NCBI GenBank assembly: GCA_030706685.1 | Contig: JAUZOA010000014.1 | Location: 1 to 64,000, forward strand | Length of the DNA stretch: 64,000 nucleotides | Reading direction: 5' to 3' | DNA from: Bacteroidota bacterium | Lineage (GTDB): Bacteria; Bacteroidota; Bacteroidia; Chitinophagales; Chitinophagaceae | Part shown: in pieces, positions 9,339 to 21,396 of the stretch | Numbering within the stretch: position 1 is the first letter of the stretch | Layout of the letters: every line of letters starts with the position of its first letter | The notes under the pieces: model-generated | What the model was told of the DNA's origin: nothing | The model's database searches: none | Seen by the model: only the letters and a program-made list of their open reading frames with translations | Translations under genes and position numbers: made by a program

Positions 9339-11939
9339 CTATTGAATAGTTGCTTTTATCATTTTTAAGTCCCTTGCGTCTGAGCTGCTACCATACCATA
9401 ATTCATATTCGCCACCCGTTACTTTCATTTTACCACTTGCTATATCGAAAAACTCAAAGGCTGTGTAAGGCAATTCAATTGTCAAATTGGTCGTTTTACC
9501 GGCAGCAACTTCGATCTTGCGGAAGCCTCTTAAAGTTTTAAGTGGCCCATTCGACTCATTTATTTTTCGCACGTAAACCTGCACTGTTTCTGTACCGCCC
9601 CGCTTGCCTGTATTGGAGACAGGTATAGAAAGAACAACCTTTTCTCCGTTACCAATTTGTGTTTTGTTAAGTTGTGCAACGCCTATTTCAAATTTGGTGT
9701 AGCTAAGACCAAATCCAAATGGGAAAAGAGGATCCGACATATAGCGATAGGTTCTTCCTTTCATCGAATAATCTTCGAAATCGGCCAATTGCTTCAGACT
9801 TTTGTAGAAAGTGACAGGTAATTTACCCGAAGGATTATAATCTCCAAATAAAACATCGGCTACTGCCTGGCCGCCAGATTCACCGCCATACCATGCCTGG
9901 AGTATGGCATCGCAACTTTCGGTTTCAGGAACCAATGCAATCGCTGATCCGGAACAATTAACAAAAACGACTTTTTTACCAGCCTCTTTTAATGCTTTGA
10001 GACAATGGCGTTGCACTTCCGGCAATTCGATATCTGTACGGTCGCCGCCTTTGAAACCAGGATAAGACACCGGCATTTCTTCACCTTCAAGAAGCCCGGA
10101 AAGCCCACCAACAAAGACCACCACATCAACTCCCTTCAACTTATTTATCAACCCGGTAAAATCGATATCTATTTCTTTTCCAAAATCAAATTCGAGATTC
10201 GCCTGCCAGTTGTTTAACTGGGCATAGTAGATCTCTATTTTGTATTTCTTGCCTTTCTCAACCTTGTAAGGAATTCGGGAAGGAAGTGTCCGCCAGTTGT
10301 TGTACGTTGCGACAGAGATTCCATTTACTAGCAATTGAAAGTGACCGGTAGCGCCACATTTGAATACAATTTCTTCTGTTTCGGGAGCCATAAATTCGGC
10401 TTCATATCTGGCCGAGAAATTAACGAGCTTAACGCCGGAAGCAAATTCATGATCACCAGCAGTAGTTAATTTAAGCGGATTCGTAACCTGGTCCTTAATA
10501 ACGATATCGCCTTTCATCTCACGATTATTCCAGTAAGTGGCTCTAAAACCTTTTTTTCCGTCCATGGCTGTACTGGAGAAATAGCTTTGTGTTACCTTAT
10601 TCTCCACCGCATCACAAGCTCTATCAAACACGACGCTATTCGCCGGAAGTTTGGATTTAATGCCATTGAGAATGGTAATTGTTCTGACCGGTTTGCCATT
10701 ATAATTTCCCCATAACATCTGCTCGTTATCTGAATTGGGACCAATCACTGCTATTTTCTTAGTTGACTTGTTTAAGGGAAGAACATTGTTTTTATTCTGC
10801 AGCAGCGTCATCGATTCCCTTGACATATCCAATGCAAGTTGCCGGTGCTCAGCATTATTTATGATAGAAGCAGGGATACTGGCCCAGGGAACAATTGAAT
10901 CATCATCCATCTCTCCCAAATCAAAGCGTCCAGCCAATACTCTCATTAAATGCTTGTTGATCTCGTCTTCAGTAATCAATCCTTTCGCAACGGCTTCGGG
11001 CAAATTCTTAAAAGCATACCCGTCCCACACGCACTCCACGTCTGTTCCAGCCAAGATACTTTTCGCTGATGCATGGGTAGCATCTGACGAAACTTTATGG
11101 CTTGTATAAAAATCGGTAACAGCGCCGCAATCGGAAACCACCAGGTATTTAAAACCCCAGTCATCACGAAGTATGGTTTGTAATAAACGGTTATTGCCAC
11201 AACAGGGTTCATCATCCAGTCGCTGGTAAGCACACATTACTTCTCTTACACCTGCATCTTTCACCAATGATTTGAATGCAGGCAAATAGGTTTCCCATAA
11301 ATCCCTGGGATTAACATTATTCAGGTTAAGTGTATGCCGGCTCCACTCCGGCCCGGAATGCACAGCAAAATGCTTTGCACAGGCCAGCAGCTTCCGGTAT
11401 TTTGAATCAGCCGGTCCCTGTAAACCTTTCACTACGGACACGCCCATTCGACTGGTCAGGTAAGGATCTTCCCCATACGTTTCCTGTCCGCGTCCCCAGC
11501 GCGGGTCACGAAAAATATTGATGTTGGGGGTCCATACAGAGAGGCTGAGAAACCGCCTGTTTTCCTGGCCCTTTTGCATTGTCTCATTGTACCGGGCGCG
11601 AACCTCATCGGATACTGCGTTAAATACTTTATATACCAATGAATCATCAAAGGATGCGGCCATGCCAATCGGCTCAGGAAATACCGTCACTTCATTATTA
11701 TTAGCAAATCCATGCAACGCTTCACTCCACCAGTTGAATTTTTTTATCCCTAAACACGGTATAGCAGGTGACTGATCCTGCATCAGTGATACCTTTTCTT
11801 CCAGTGTCAACCTGGAAATTAAATCCTTTGCCCGCATCTCAGTGCTTAACGCAGGATTTTTAAACGGATATTGCTGCCCTGATACGTATCCGACCATAAA
11901 GCAGGTGACAATATTTACAATGGCTTTTTTCAAAATCAA
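9339..11939 (-). CDS. Secreted GH3 beta-xylosidase/beta-glucosidase with PA14 domain
   Basis: An 866-residue GH3 exo-enzyme. The N-terminal (beta/alpha)8 domain contains FNWWSEALHG and the nucleophile Asp270 in VVSDCGAV; the alpha/beta sandwich domain follows (ESMTLLQNKNNVLPL...VIGPNS). A PA14-type domain is inserted (~470-610, beginning FRATYWNNREMKGD) and the chain ends in a fibronectin-III-like domain (FGFGLSYTKFE, AFEFFD). The FNWW...SDCGA pattern resembles bacterial beta-xylosidases more than classical beta-glucosidases. It would cleave xylose from the non-reducing end of xylo-oligomers released by the neighbours. The start is a non-ATG (TTG at 11939 or 11933) ahead of a signal-like segment ending YVSGQ; exact start uncertain. 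Confidence 0.92.
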   Translation of the reverse strand: MILKKAIVNIVTCFMVGYVSGQQYPFKNPALSTEMRAKDLISRLTLEEKVSLMQDQSPAIPCLGIKKFNWWSEALHGFANNNEVTVFPEPIGMAASFDDSLVYKVFNAVSDEVRARYNETMQKGQENRRFLSLSVWTPNINIFRDPRWGRGQETYGEDPYLTSRMGVSVVKGLQGPADSKYRKLLACAKHFAVHSGPEWSRHTLNLNNVNPRDLWETYLPAFKSLVKDAGVREVMCAYQRLDDEPCCGNNRLLQTILRDDWGFKYLVVSDCGAVTDFYTSHKVSSDATHASAKSILAGTDVECVWDGYAFKNLPEAVAKGLITEDEINKHLMRVLAGRFDLGEMDDDSIVPWASIPASIINNAEHRQLALDMSRESMTLLQNKNNVLPLNKSTKKIAVIGPNSDNEQMLWGNYNGKPVRTITILNGIKSKLPANSVVFDRACDAVENKVTQSYFSSTAMDGKKGFRATYWNNREMKGDIVIKDQVTNPLKLTTAGDHEFASGVKLVNFSARYEAEFMAPETEEIVFKCGATGHFQLLVNGISVATYNNWRTLPSRIPYKVEKGKKYKIEIYYAQLNNWQANLEFDFGKEIDIDFTGLINKLKGVDVVVFVGGLSGLLEGEEMPVSYPGFKGGDRTDIELPEVQRHCLKALKEAGKKVVFVNCSGSAIALVPETESCDAILQAWYGGESGGQAVADVLFGDYNPSGKLPVTFYKSLKQLADFEDYSMKGRTYRYMSDPLFPFGFGLSYTKFEIGVAQLNKTQIGNGEKVVLSIPVSNTGKRGGTETVQVYVRKINESNGPLKTLRGFRKIEVAAGKTTNLTIELPYTAFEFFDIASGKMKVTGGEYELWYGSSSDARDLKMIKATIQ

Positions 11940-12138
11940 AGTATTTACAGTTTATTATTTAAGCTCATATTTTTTTGCCTTTTGTTACAGCACTCTCATT
12001 GAATGCATCAATAGTCAAAAAATACTTTTCAGCGCTGTTCAAACTTCTTATAGTAACAGAATCTGTTCCCAGCCGGCAATTATCATCGACATAGATTGTT
12101 TTATTTAAACAGCAACCGCTTTTATTTCAAGGTGAATA

Positions 12139-13437
12139 TTAATGAATTTTGGGTTTTACAATTTGATATTTCCCGCTCAGGTGCATAAGGCCGAATAAAT
12201 ACATCAACCCATCATAATAAGGGTCAAAATAACCGTCCTCGTAAGGTTCAAGTTTAACGTTCCACAACGCATGAACAAAGGCAGCGTTCTTATCCTTATT
12301 GATCATTTCTGTCGTAGCAGCAGTAGCCACCAGGCCAATTGAATGCCTTAGCTTTTTAAATCCTCCTGCCTGGAGGATCGATTCAGGTTTGGAACCATCA
12401 AGGTTAAACTGGTCTTCGAAACTGTCAATACCTTTTGACCGGAGAAAACTCTGAAAACGATTTGCATAATCTTGCTGCCAATTTTTATCTTTTCCGAACC
12501 AGGCATAATCCATCGCAATATTCATCGGGACCCGCCATGAATCATAACGAAATGCAACAGCCATCCATCGAGCAGTATGTGGCGCACCGCTGAAGTCGGC
12601 ATAGTCAGGATTAAGGCCGGTTACCGGATTACAGGCGCGGTGAAGAAATGCACGAGAAGTATCTGCACATTCTTTATAAAATTGTTCATGTCCGTCTTTA
12701 GCATATAAGGCCCACACTTCAAAAAAAGCAGGTACATGATAGGAAGGATCTGTCCAGGTATAGTTATTCCCTTCCGGTGTAAATGTTATTTGCTTATGGT
12801 CGGTGTTAATGATGTTAAAGATGCCATTGGTGCCATCTTTTTTCCACATGGCATCCAATATTCTTCTTGCTTCTGCATAGTAATCAATACCAGTATTATT
12901 TCCCCACCTGTTTGCTGCGAATAAAAGACTCGTAACATAATACAATTCACCATCTGAGGCTGTTCCCTCAGAATTTTTCTTCATGGTGTTTGGATTGATG
13001 CTCCATGCAAAATATCCTTCACGCGGACCTTCCTGATGTTGTAAATATTTCTTTGACCATCTCCATATCCGGTCAAAAACACCCTTTTTGTTGAATTGTA
13101 CCGCAATCATCATTCCGTAAGAAAGGCCTTCCGTACGGGCATCATGATTTTTCAAATCTGATACATACCCCATGGAATCGCCAACCTCAAAATATACACG
13201 GTTAGGCCCTTCAAAAATATCATAATAAGCTTTGGCTAATTTCTTATCTATATCTGCCGGCGCATAACCAGATTCCAAAAAGAGATTCCTGTAGATACCC
13301 GATACGAATGCTGGTCCAGCCGTTTTTTTTCCTGGAGCCTTTTTGTTTTGTGCGGAAACAATCAGCACGCTAAACAATAAAAAGACAAGAGCCAGCCATA
13401 AACTCTTCTGCCATTGCTTTAATAGACATGATCGCAT
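12139..13437 (-). CDS. Secreted GH8 (reducing-end xylose-releasing exo-oligoxylanase type)
   Basis: A 432-residue GH8 (alpha/alpha)6-barrel enzyme with a signal peptide (to about residue 29, VSAQ). The acid Glu103 lies in ARTEGLSYGMM, followed by FAWSINPN, ASDGELYYVTSLLFAA and YTWTDPSYHVPAFFE. The closest described type I recognise is Rex, which removes xylose from the reducing end of xylo-oligosaccharides; GH8 also includes endo-glucanases, chitosanases and endo-xylanases. With GH3/GH43 acting from the other end, the locus could finish xylo-oligomers from both ends. It lies 55 bp from the tandem esterase gene and 199 bp from GH3. Reaction specificity is inference. Confidence 0.85.
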   Translation of the reverse strand: MRSCLLKQWQKSLWLALVFLLFSVLIVSAQNKKAPGKKTAGPAFVSGIYRNLFLESGYAPADIDKKLAKAYYDIFEGPNRVYFEVGDSMGYVSDLKNHDARTEGLSYGMMIAVQFNKKGVFDRIWRWSKKYLQHQEGPREGYFAWSINPNTMKKNSEGTASDGELYYVTSLLFAANRWGNNTGIDYYAEARRILDAMWKKDGTNGIFNIINTDHKQITFTPEGNNYTWTDPSYHVPAFFEVWALYAKDGHEQFYKECADTSRAFLHRACNPVTGLNPDYADFSGAPHTARWMAVAFRYDSWRVPMNIAMDYAWFGKDKNWQQDYANRFQSFLRSKGIDSFEDQFNLDGSKPESILQAGGFKKLRHSIGLVATAATTEMINKDKNAAFVHALWNVKLEPYEDGYFDPYYDGLMYLFGLMHLSGKYQIVKPKIH

Positions 13438-13492
13438 GAAGGTTGTTGTTTTAAGAATTAAAAATTGTTTTCTGTACGGGTGTAGCCGGCTT

Positions 13493-15478
<1,986 letters not shown>

Positions 15479-15612
15479 TTATAATTTACAGGGATCGCAG
15501 GTTTTTTTCGAAGCCAAAGATCATGTCTTTCCTGAGCCTGCAGGTAAAATACTGTACAAAGCAAAAAAATGTGGAGAAAAGCTTTTTCATTTTTAATTTT
15601 CCTATGTCCGGT

Positions 15613-17142
15613 CTACCTCTTGTTAACGCTCAGTTTTATCTGTGTGAATGAATGAGGAGGAAAAGTGTAACTAAATTGATTATTTTTTATTTCAATTTCT
15701 TTGCTTATCGGAACGTACTGATCCTGTTTGTCAAATTCAAAGACTGCCTGTAAATCTGTCCCGGCAACAATACTTATTTCGGCTTTCCCGGTAAACCCGC
15801 CCGAAGTATTCGAGATGACTGAAGTGATGGTTTTATCCTTATGCCTGTTTACTACATTAATGAAAACGGTATTTGTTTCTTTTGAATAAACTGAAGAAAC
15901 GTCCAGAAAAGGTACACCTTTATATTTTTCCGTATTGAAGGTGTCGCATTGAACATAGGTGTCTATTGAATTACCTCGACAGTTATTGGAGAACAATTTA
16001 AATGTATAAAACAAAGGAGATTTAAAAGTTCCTTTTTGAGGATCACTTGACAAAAGAGAGGTCATCGCAGTGAAGTTTGCCATCTTTACGACATCAGCGT
16101 GACGTATAAAAGAATTTAATGATTGCGCTACGGGCAGCACATTAAGAAAACTTCTTCCGAAAGCGCCCCATTCATCTACCGAAATATAGATTGAGTTTTT
16201 AAAACTCTTTACTGCAGATACAGATTGAATTTCATTGTATGAAAGCTTAATTCTATCTTCAAAAATCCCGGCACTGGCGCCCATATAACTATAATAGTCG
16301 GGTGAATTTTCCCAGTAACTGTGAATGGAAAGATAATCTATCCGGTCTCCAAGTCCTATTAACACTTTGCGGTTCCAATCATCCCATGTGCCAACGCTAT
16401 AGTATGAGGATCCTGAAGCAACCAATTTGATCGTGTTGTCAATGGCCTTCATGGCTTTCGCAGCTTCTCTTGCAACCTCTATGTAATCTTCCACGTTTTT
16501 ATGCCCCAGTTCCCATGGCAAGCCGTCCACTTCATTACCAAGATCCCATATTCTGACATTGTAAGGCTCTTTGTGACCGTTCTTGGCCCGCAAATCAGAA
16601 TAATAAGTTCCACCTTTATAATTGCAGTATTCGACCCAGTAGGCAGCATCCATTATAGTTCCAAGACCAAGATTTACGCATACAATATTTTCACTGCCCA
16701 TTGATTTATTCAGTTTCATCCATTCATCGGTGCCCACATGATTATTATCGGTTCCGCCCCAGGCCATATTTACACGAATGGGCCGCAGCTCTTTTGGTCC
16801 AATACCATCCTGCCAATGGTACCCCGCCACGAAATTACCACCCGGCCAACGCATATTGGTTACTTTCAGTTCTTTCATGGCATCAATATAATCTTTCCTG
16901 AATCCGTCCTGATCGGCAAGTGGTGAAGAAGGATCATACAAATTCCCATATAGCGTATTGAAATTGACTGTATCCGCCAATCCAAGTCGTCGACCTGTAA
17001 AGTGGATGGGTTCCATGAATACGCCGTATATTTTAGGATCAATCTCACCAATCGTTCTATCAATATCGATTTTAATTTTTGCTGTCTGAGCAAAAGCGGA
17101 GAAAGGCAAAGCAAAAAGAGAAATAAAAATCATTTTTTTCAT
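15613..17142 (-). CDS. Secreted GH51 alpha-L-arabinofuranosidase (AbfA type)
   Basis: A 509-residue GH51 enzyme of the compact AbfA type: signal peptide (MKKMIFISLFALPFSAFAQ), TIM barrel with MRWPGGNFVAGYHWQDGIGP, acid/base Glu in WDLGNEVDG and nucleophile Glu in ISVDEWGAF, then a C-terminal beta-sandwich. It would release alpha-L-arabinose from arabinoxylan oligosaccharides. The ATG at 17142 is chosen; a TTG three codons upstream is the only alternative. First gene of the eight-gene minus-strand hemicellulase run, with a 161-bp gap to the CE1 gene. AbfA-type enzymes are often cytosolic, so a clear export signal places this one outside the cytoplasm. Confidence 0.92.
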   Translation of the reverse strand: MKKMIFISLFALPFSAFAQTAKIKIDIDRTIGEIDPKIYGVFMEPIHFTGRRLGLADTVNFNTLYGNLYDPSSPLADQDGFRKDYIDAMKELKVTNMRWPGGNFVAGYHWQDGIGPKELRPIRVNMAWGGTDNNHVGTDEWMKLNKSMGSENIVCVNLGLGTIMDAAYWVEYCNYKGGTYYSDLRAKNGHKEPYNVRIWDLGNEVDGLPWELGHKNVEDYIEVAREAAKAMKAIDNTIKLVASGSSYYSVGTWDDWNRKVLIGLGDRIDYLSIHSYWENSPDYYSYMGASAGIFEDRIKLSYNEIQSVSAVKSFKNSIYISVDEWGAFGRSFLNVLPVAQSLNSFIRHADVVKMANFTAMTSLLSSDPQKGTFKSPLFYTFKLFSNNCRGNSIDTYVQCDTFNTEKYKGVPFLDVSSVYSKETNTVFINVVNRHKDKTITSVISNTSGGFTGKAEISIVAGTDLQAVFEFDKQDQYVPISKEIEIKNNQFSYTFPPHSFTQIKLSVNKR

Positions 17143-17734
17143 ATAGAGCAATTTTGGTTTATAATGATCTAATATTAGATGATTTGTTCTGTCCAGGCGG
17201 GTCCTTTTATATAAAACCTTTCATCTTTATAACAGACCGGTTCAATACCAGGCTGAGACCTCTTTTCCCATTCTTCAAGAGTCTGGATGGATCGGCAGTA
17301 ATTGACCTGTGATTAACGGATTTTGGGCACGCACTTCATAGAAAAACAAAGAGCAAAGCTGTTTACAAAAAAACACAATCTGACTGCTTTCATAACAATT
17401 TTATTTCTTCAGGATTTCCACACCCTACTGTCATTTTAAGTGCTGATAGGAGTACTTTAAAGTCATTTACAATAAGAGGTTTATATCGACATAGTAAAGC
17501 TTCGATTCATATAGTCGAAAGATATCCCGATAAAATAAAATATAGGTGTCTTTTCTTGTGTGGACAATATATCCAAATCGCTGGGGCAAAACTTCCAATA
17601 GAACACAGCGTAGAATATTATACAAACTCATGTACTTTTAATCAAAAAGTGTAGCGGCGCATGAAGAAAAAGTCGAACCAGGTGGACTGTGTCCACCGAA
17701 GCCTGTCCGAAAAAAAATCTGTAATAAACAAAAG
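17143..17734. other. Long intergenic region upstream of the hemicellulase run
   Basis: About 590 bp with no credible gene. It should hold the promoter of the minus-strand hemicellulase genes, but I find no convincing -33/-7 pair. Near its right end is a perfect 7-bp hairpin, GGTGGAC-tgt-GTCCACC at 17681-17697, next to GTCGAACCA, which resembles the T-arm of a tRNA. I see no SusC/D fragment or transposase remnant. Confidence 0.4.
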
Positions 17735-17737
17735 AAA

Positions 17738-17763
17738 CCCGCCTACGCTAAAGCTTTGGCGGG
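17738..17763 (-). terminator. Hairpin terminator of the tRNA-Ala gene
   Basis: CCCGCC (17738-17743) pairs with GGCGGG (17758-17763); the 14-nt spacer contains the self-complementary AAAGCTTT. On the minus strand the hairpin is followed by TTTCTTTTG. It lies directly after the tRNA 3' end. Confidence 0.6.
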
Positions 17764-17769
17764 CGAAGG

Positions 17770-17843
17770 TGGAGGTTACCGGAGTCGAACCGGTGACCTT
17801 TTGCATGCCATGCAAACGCTCTAGCCAGCTGAGCTAAACCCCC
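17770..17843 (-). tRNA. tRNA-Ala (anticodon GGC)
   Basis: A 74-nt cloverleaf. The acceptor stem GGGGGTT pairs with AACCTCC (one G-U), then TA, D-arm GCTC...GAGC, anticodon stem TTTGC/GCAAA with loop ATGGCAT (anticodon GGC, reading GCC/GCU), 5-nt variable loop AGGTC, and T-arm ACCGG-TTCGACT-CCGGT. The discriminator base is A. CCA is not encoded, so it must be added by tRNA nucleotidyltransferase. The gene lies upstream of the hemicellulase run and just downstream of citrate synthase on the same strand. Confidence 0.95.
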
Positions 17844-17890
17844 CTTGGCGGGCTGCAAATATATCACCCTCTCATTTTTTGACCAAAAGA

Positions 17891-17917
17891 AAAAGCCCGG
17901 CTGACAGCGGGCCTTTC
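17891..17917 (-). terminator. Terminator of citrate synthase
   Basis: On the minus strand, a GC hairpin (GCCCG...CGGGC) is followed by a T-rich run, about 20 bp past the citrate synthase stop. Confidence 0.65.
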
Positions 17918-17937
17918 TCGTATTAATAATCTATTTT

Positions 17938-19263
17938 TTATTCCCCCCAAATCTCATCCTCCCCTTTCAGCCATTTGTTTACCTGTTCGGTAGTTATTGA
18001 TTTCGGTCTTTCAATGGCATAACCCAGGGCCCTGTCCCAGCAAAGACTGGCCAGTACACCCAATGCACGGCTTACACCAAACAAAACCGTATAATATTCG
18101 TATTCCTTCATTCCAAAATGCACGAGCAATGAGCCGCTATGTGCATCCACATTGGGCCAGGGGTTTTTTATTTTGGCAATGGATTGTAATATCGGGGGAA
18201 CCGTTTCATAAATATTCCATACCGTTTGTACCAGTTTATCATCAGGCATGTGTTTTTTCCCAAACTCCATTTGCGCCGTAAACCGCGGATCAGTTTTGCG
18301 CAATACCGCATGGCCATAGCCCGGTACTACCTTTCCCTGGCTCAGCGTTTTCTTTACATATTCTGCAATCTGTTCTTTTGTCGGTTCATCCGTTTTAAGT
18401 TCGTCCTGCATTTCAAATATCCACTTTATCACTTCCTGGTTAGCGAGGCCATGCAAAGGTCCTGCCAGGCCGTTCAAACCCGCCGCCAAACTCAGGTAAG
18501 GATCACTTAACGCAGAGCCGACAAGATGAGTAGCATGGGCTGATACATTTCCGCCTTCATGATCGGCATGAATAGTCATATATAAACGCATGAGTTCTTT
18601 AAACGTCCCGTCTTCGAATCCAAGCATGTGCGCAAAGTTGCCCGCCCAATCCAATAATCCATTCGGCTGGATATGATCGCCGAATTTATATTTGCGGCGA
18701 TAGATATAAGCCGCAACACGGGGCAGCCTTGCTATCAGATCCATCGAATCATCAAACACAACTTCCCAGTAATCCTTTTTGTTAAGACCGGCCGCGTATT
18801 TTTTGGCAAATTGACTTTCGGTTTGTAAGGCCATCACTGCCACAACAAACTGGGTCATGGGATGGGCATTCAACGGCAATGATTCAATAGTTGCAAATAC
18901 ATGATTGGGCACATGACTGCGCCTTTGCAGGATTGATGTGATATGCTGTACATTTTCTTCCGTTGGCAATTCGCCAATCAGCATTAAATAAAATAAACCT
19001 TCCGGGAGCGGCTCCGTGCCACCGGGAGCCTTGGGGAGTTTTTCCCTTAGTTCGGGAATTGAATACCCGCGAAAACGAATCCCTTCCTGTGCATCGAGCA
19101 ATGATGTTTCTGTCACCAACCCTGTCATCCCGCGCATCCCCTGGTATACCTGCGACAGTTGGACCTCCCCGATTACTTTATTACCATGTTCTTTAAGCAG
19201 TTCCTTGATTTCCGCAGCTGTTTTTTCGGCTTTTTCCCTGAACCTTTCTTTAATTATTTCCAT
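17938..19263 (-). CDS. Citrate synthase, eukaryotic (mitochondrial) type
   Basis: Condenses acetyl-CoA and oxaloacetate to citrate at the entry of the TCA cycle; 441 residues, cytosolic. Catalytic elements are intact: His in [18 protein letters not shown], His in [15 protein letters not shown] and Asp in [12 protein letters not shown]. The stretch around [17 protein letters not shown] and the [12 protein letters not shown] segment are those of animal and fungal mitochondrial citrate synthase rather than the hexameric GltA of most Gram-negatives. It has its own promoter (19301-19332) and terminator. I give no symbol because gltA would imply the other type. Full length, no targeting peptide. 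Confidence 0.95.
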   Translation of the reverse strand: MEIIKERFREKAEKTAAEIKELLKEHGNKVIGEVQLSQVYQGMRGMTGLVTETSLLDAQEGIRFRGYSIPELREKLPKAPGGTEPLPEGLFYLMLIGELPTEENVQHITSILQRRSHVPNHVFATIESLPLNAHPMTQFVVAVMALQTESQFAKKYAAGLNKKDYWEVVFDDSMDLIARLPRVAAYIYRRKYKFGDHIQPNGLLDWAGNFAHMLGFEDGTFKELMRLYMTIHADHEGGNVSAHATHLVGSALSDPYLSLAAGLNGLAGPLHGLANQEVIKWIFEMQDELKTDEPTKEQIAEYVKKTLSQGKVVPGYGHAVLRKTDPRFTAQMEFGKKHMPDDKLVQTVWNIYETVPPILQSIAKIKNPWPNVDAHSGSLLVHFGMKEYEYYTVLFGVSRALGVLASLCWDRALGYAIERPKSITTEQVNKWLKGEDEIWGE

Positions 19264-19300
19264 GACAGGTCATTTTAAAAACTATGATAGTTGAAGGTGA

Positions 19301-19332
19301 TAAAGGTACTTAATGACTGCTGGTGAAGCAAA
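19301..19332 (-). promoter_or_regulatory. Bacteroidota-type promoter of citrate synthase
   Basis: On the minus strand, TTTG (complement of 19329-19332) is followed after 20 bp by TACCTTTA (19301-19308), close to the Bacteroidota consensus TTTG-N19/20-TAnnTTTG. It lies 38 bp before the start codon. Confidence 0.5.
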
Positions 19333-19438
19333 AAATTTAACCTGCTCAGCCGGGACAGAAGTTTTTAAAATCACCACTATTGCTGACAGCTCGCAGCCGA
19401 TAGTTGCCGGTAAGCGGCCGCTGTCGCAGATTTCAGGA

Positions 19439-20527
19439 TCATTTCGGTGTTCTTCTATACATCCACCAGGTTACTGCCACAAACACAATATTCGGTAACC
19501 AGGCAGCCAGCATGGGAGGAAAATTGCTTTTGGTAGCAAATACAGTTGAGAACCTGTCGGCAATTACAAAAAGAGCGGCAATAGTAATACCCAGGGCCAG
19601 GTGTACACCACTTCCTCCGCGATTTTTGCGACTGGCAATCACCACGCCTATCAACGTAAGTAATATCACAGTGACCGGGGTAGCCGTTCTCCGGTATCTT
19701 TCGACTTTCAGAGCGCTTAACCCTTCTCTTCCCCGCAGTTCTTCCCGATGTATATAAGCGACCAGTTCCGGGGTGCTGAGTTTATCTTTGAGGTATTCAT
19801 CTTTGCGGAGTTCCTCGGGTTTCAGGTTGATTGTAATGAGGGTGTCTGCATGTTGTTTTACCGTTTCTTTCATACTGTCTACGATTCTTTCTGTGGCATT
19901 GTATAGTCTCCATTTTTTTGCAGCCGCATCCCATCGTAAAGTATTGGAACGTAAATTATATACTACCTTATTATTTTTCACCTTTTCCATAAAGAACAGG
20001 TTCGCCGATTTGCCAGCCGTATCATAATACTTTATTCCAATATACGTATCGAGATCTACCCGGAGATAATAAGAGTTATCCGCCACCCGGTTCTTCTGTG
20101 GATCATTCCGGTCAATATACGTAGTCTGGAAATTACTTTTGATCCTGTTGGCTTTCGGAATAAGATAGCGGTTGCCACCCCATAAGAGTGAAGCGAGGAA
20201 CACGCCGCCGACAATATAAGGCCTCAACAGGCGATTGTAGCTGGTGCCACTGGCCAGGATAGCAATGATCTCCGAACGTGCAGCCATCCGGCTGGTAAAA
20301 AAGATAACGGCGATAAAAACAAATAACGGGAAAAGCAGCCCCCAGATAAAAGGGACAAAACCAAAATAATATTCCGTGATGATCTTCCGTGTACTAAGAC
20401 CCGTTTTTACAAAATCATCTGTTTTCTCGCTGCTGTCAACCGCTACGGCAATGACGGTGAACAGCATCATGCAAAAGAAGAAAGTAACCAGGAATTTTTT
20501 CAGTATGTACCAATCTATTTTCCGCAT
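19439..20527 (-). CDS. LptF/LptG family permease
   Basis: A 362-residue inner-membrane protein of the YjgP/YjgQ family, part of the LptB2FG complex that extracts lipopolysaccharide and drives it to the outer membrane. There are three TM helices near the N-terminus (~10-110: FLVTFFFCMMLFTVIAVAV; FGFVPFIWGLLFPLFVFIAV; RPYIVGGVFLASLLWG), a periplasmic beta-jellyroll-like region (~115-260), and three TM helices at the C-terminus. The ATG at 20527 is preferred because the family N-terminus MRKIDWYILKKFL begins there. Only one of the two subunits is in the window; whether it is LptF or LptG is not clear. Confidence 0.88.
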   Translation of the reverse strand: MRKIDWYILKKFLVTFFFCMMLFTVIAVAVDSSEKTDDFVKTGLSTRKIITEYYFGFVPFIWGLLFPLFVFIAVIFFTSRMAARSEIIAILASGTSYNRLLRPYIVGGVFLASLLWGGNRYLIPKANRIKSNFQTTYIDRNDPQKNRVADNSYYLRVDLDTYIGIKYYDTAGKSANLFFMEKVKNNKVVYNLRSNTLRWDAAAKKWRLYNATERIVDSMKETVKQHADTLITINLKPEELRKDEYLKDKLSTPELVAYIHREELRGREGLSALKVERYRRTATPVTVILLTLIGVVIASRKNRGGSGVHLALGITIAALFVIADRFSTVFATKSNFPPMLAAWLPNIVFVAVTWWMYRRTPK

Positions 20528-20706
20528 TCGTGTGCGAAGTAACAGAATTTGGGCCGAATGAAATGTGAAAGGTTCTCCCAAACGGGCATACTGTCTTTTT
20601 TTAGAATAGATGCCTGTACTACTTCAAAACTGCGGCAACAATATAAACGCAGAGAAATTCAACATCTATTGTTTTACAGCTTATAGAAAACACATTAAAA
20701 CAGGGT

Positions 20707-21387
20707 TCAGGCCTGTACCGGTTTTTGCCCTGCTCTTGTTTTATTCTTTTTAAGGAAAATCATTGAAGCGATTAAAAATAAGATGATTTCACCGGCCATG
20801 ATACCTGCATAACGCAAGGAGCCGGCAGAATAAAAGCCGGACAGCCAAAAATAACAAATGATGGAGACCGCGCAAATGGCAGCTGTCAGCGCAATTCCCC
20901 ATTTAAGAGCTTCCATATATAAATAGGCTTTGTGAACGGAATGACTGGATAAAACAGGGTTGGGATCAATTTTACGAAGCAGGTAAATATTTTCGATGAT
21001 ATCACAGAGCCATGCTATTCCCTGCAGCCACGCTAATACCAGGAAAATATCAGCCCCTATCGCGGGCTGCATTTTTTCCGATACCCGCATGCACAATAAA
21101 AATAAGGCGCCGTATGCGCAGGGCATGAAAAGGAAATCAATATACAACTGGCCCTTCAATGCGCTCACCGCCTTTTTTGACAGGGGTTCCGGTAACTTAT
21201 ATAATCCTTTGATAAGGTTTACTAATTCTGTCGGTGTAGAAGGCAACTCCAGGTCTATAATACTAAACTTATATATCACATTATCCTTCGTATAAAAATG
21301 CGCACTTTGGAGGCTCATCATAAACGTTATGACCAGCAGTAATCCAAATACTGCACAGAACCATGGCCAGCTAATAATAATCTGCAT
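20707..21387 (-). CDS. Multi-TM membrane protein of unknown function
   Basis: A 226-residue integral membrane protein I do not recognise. About five hydrophobic segments are visible (~8-25, 84-101, 114-134, 160-185, 192-212), with a soluble stretch ~30-80 after the first helix. It starts 9 bp after the patatin gene on the same strand and is probably co-transcribed as the last gene of a run that includes the lipoprotein-like, small helical, NlpC/P60-like and patatin genes. No catalytic motif is visible; a partner or immunity-type role for the hydrolases would be speculation. Confidence 0.7.
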   Translation of the reverse strand: MQIIISWPWFCAVFGLLLVITFMMSLQSAHFYTKDNVIYKFSIIDLELPSTPTELVNLIKGLYKLPEPLSKKAVSALKGQLYIDFLFMPCAYGALFLLCMRVSEKMQPAIGADIFLVLAWLQGIAWLCDIIENIYLLRKIDPNPVLSSHSVHKAYLYMEALKWGIALTAAICAVSIICYFWLSGFYSAGSLRYAGIMAGEIILFLIASMIFLKKNKTRAGQKPVQA

Positions 21388-21396
21388 GTTGTATAA

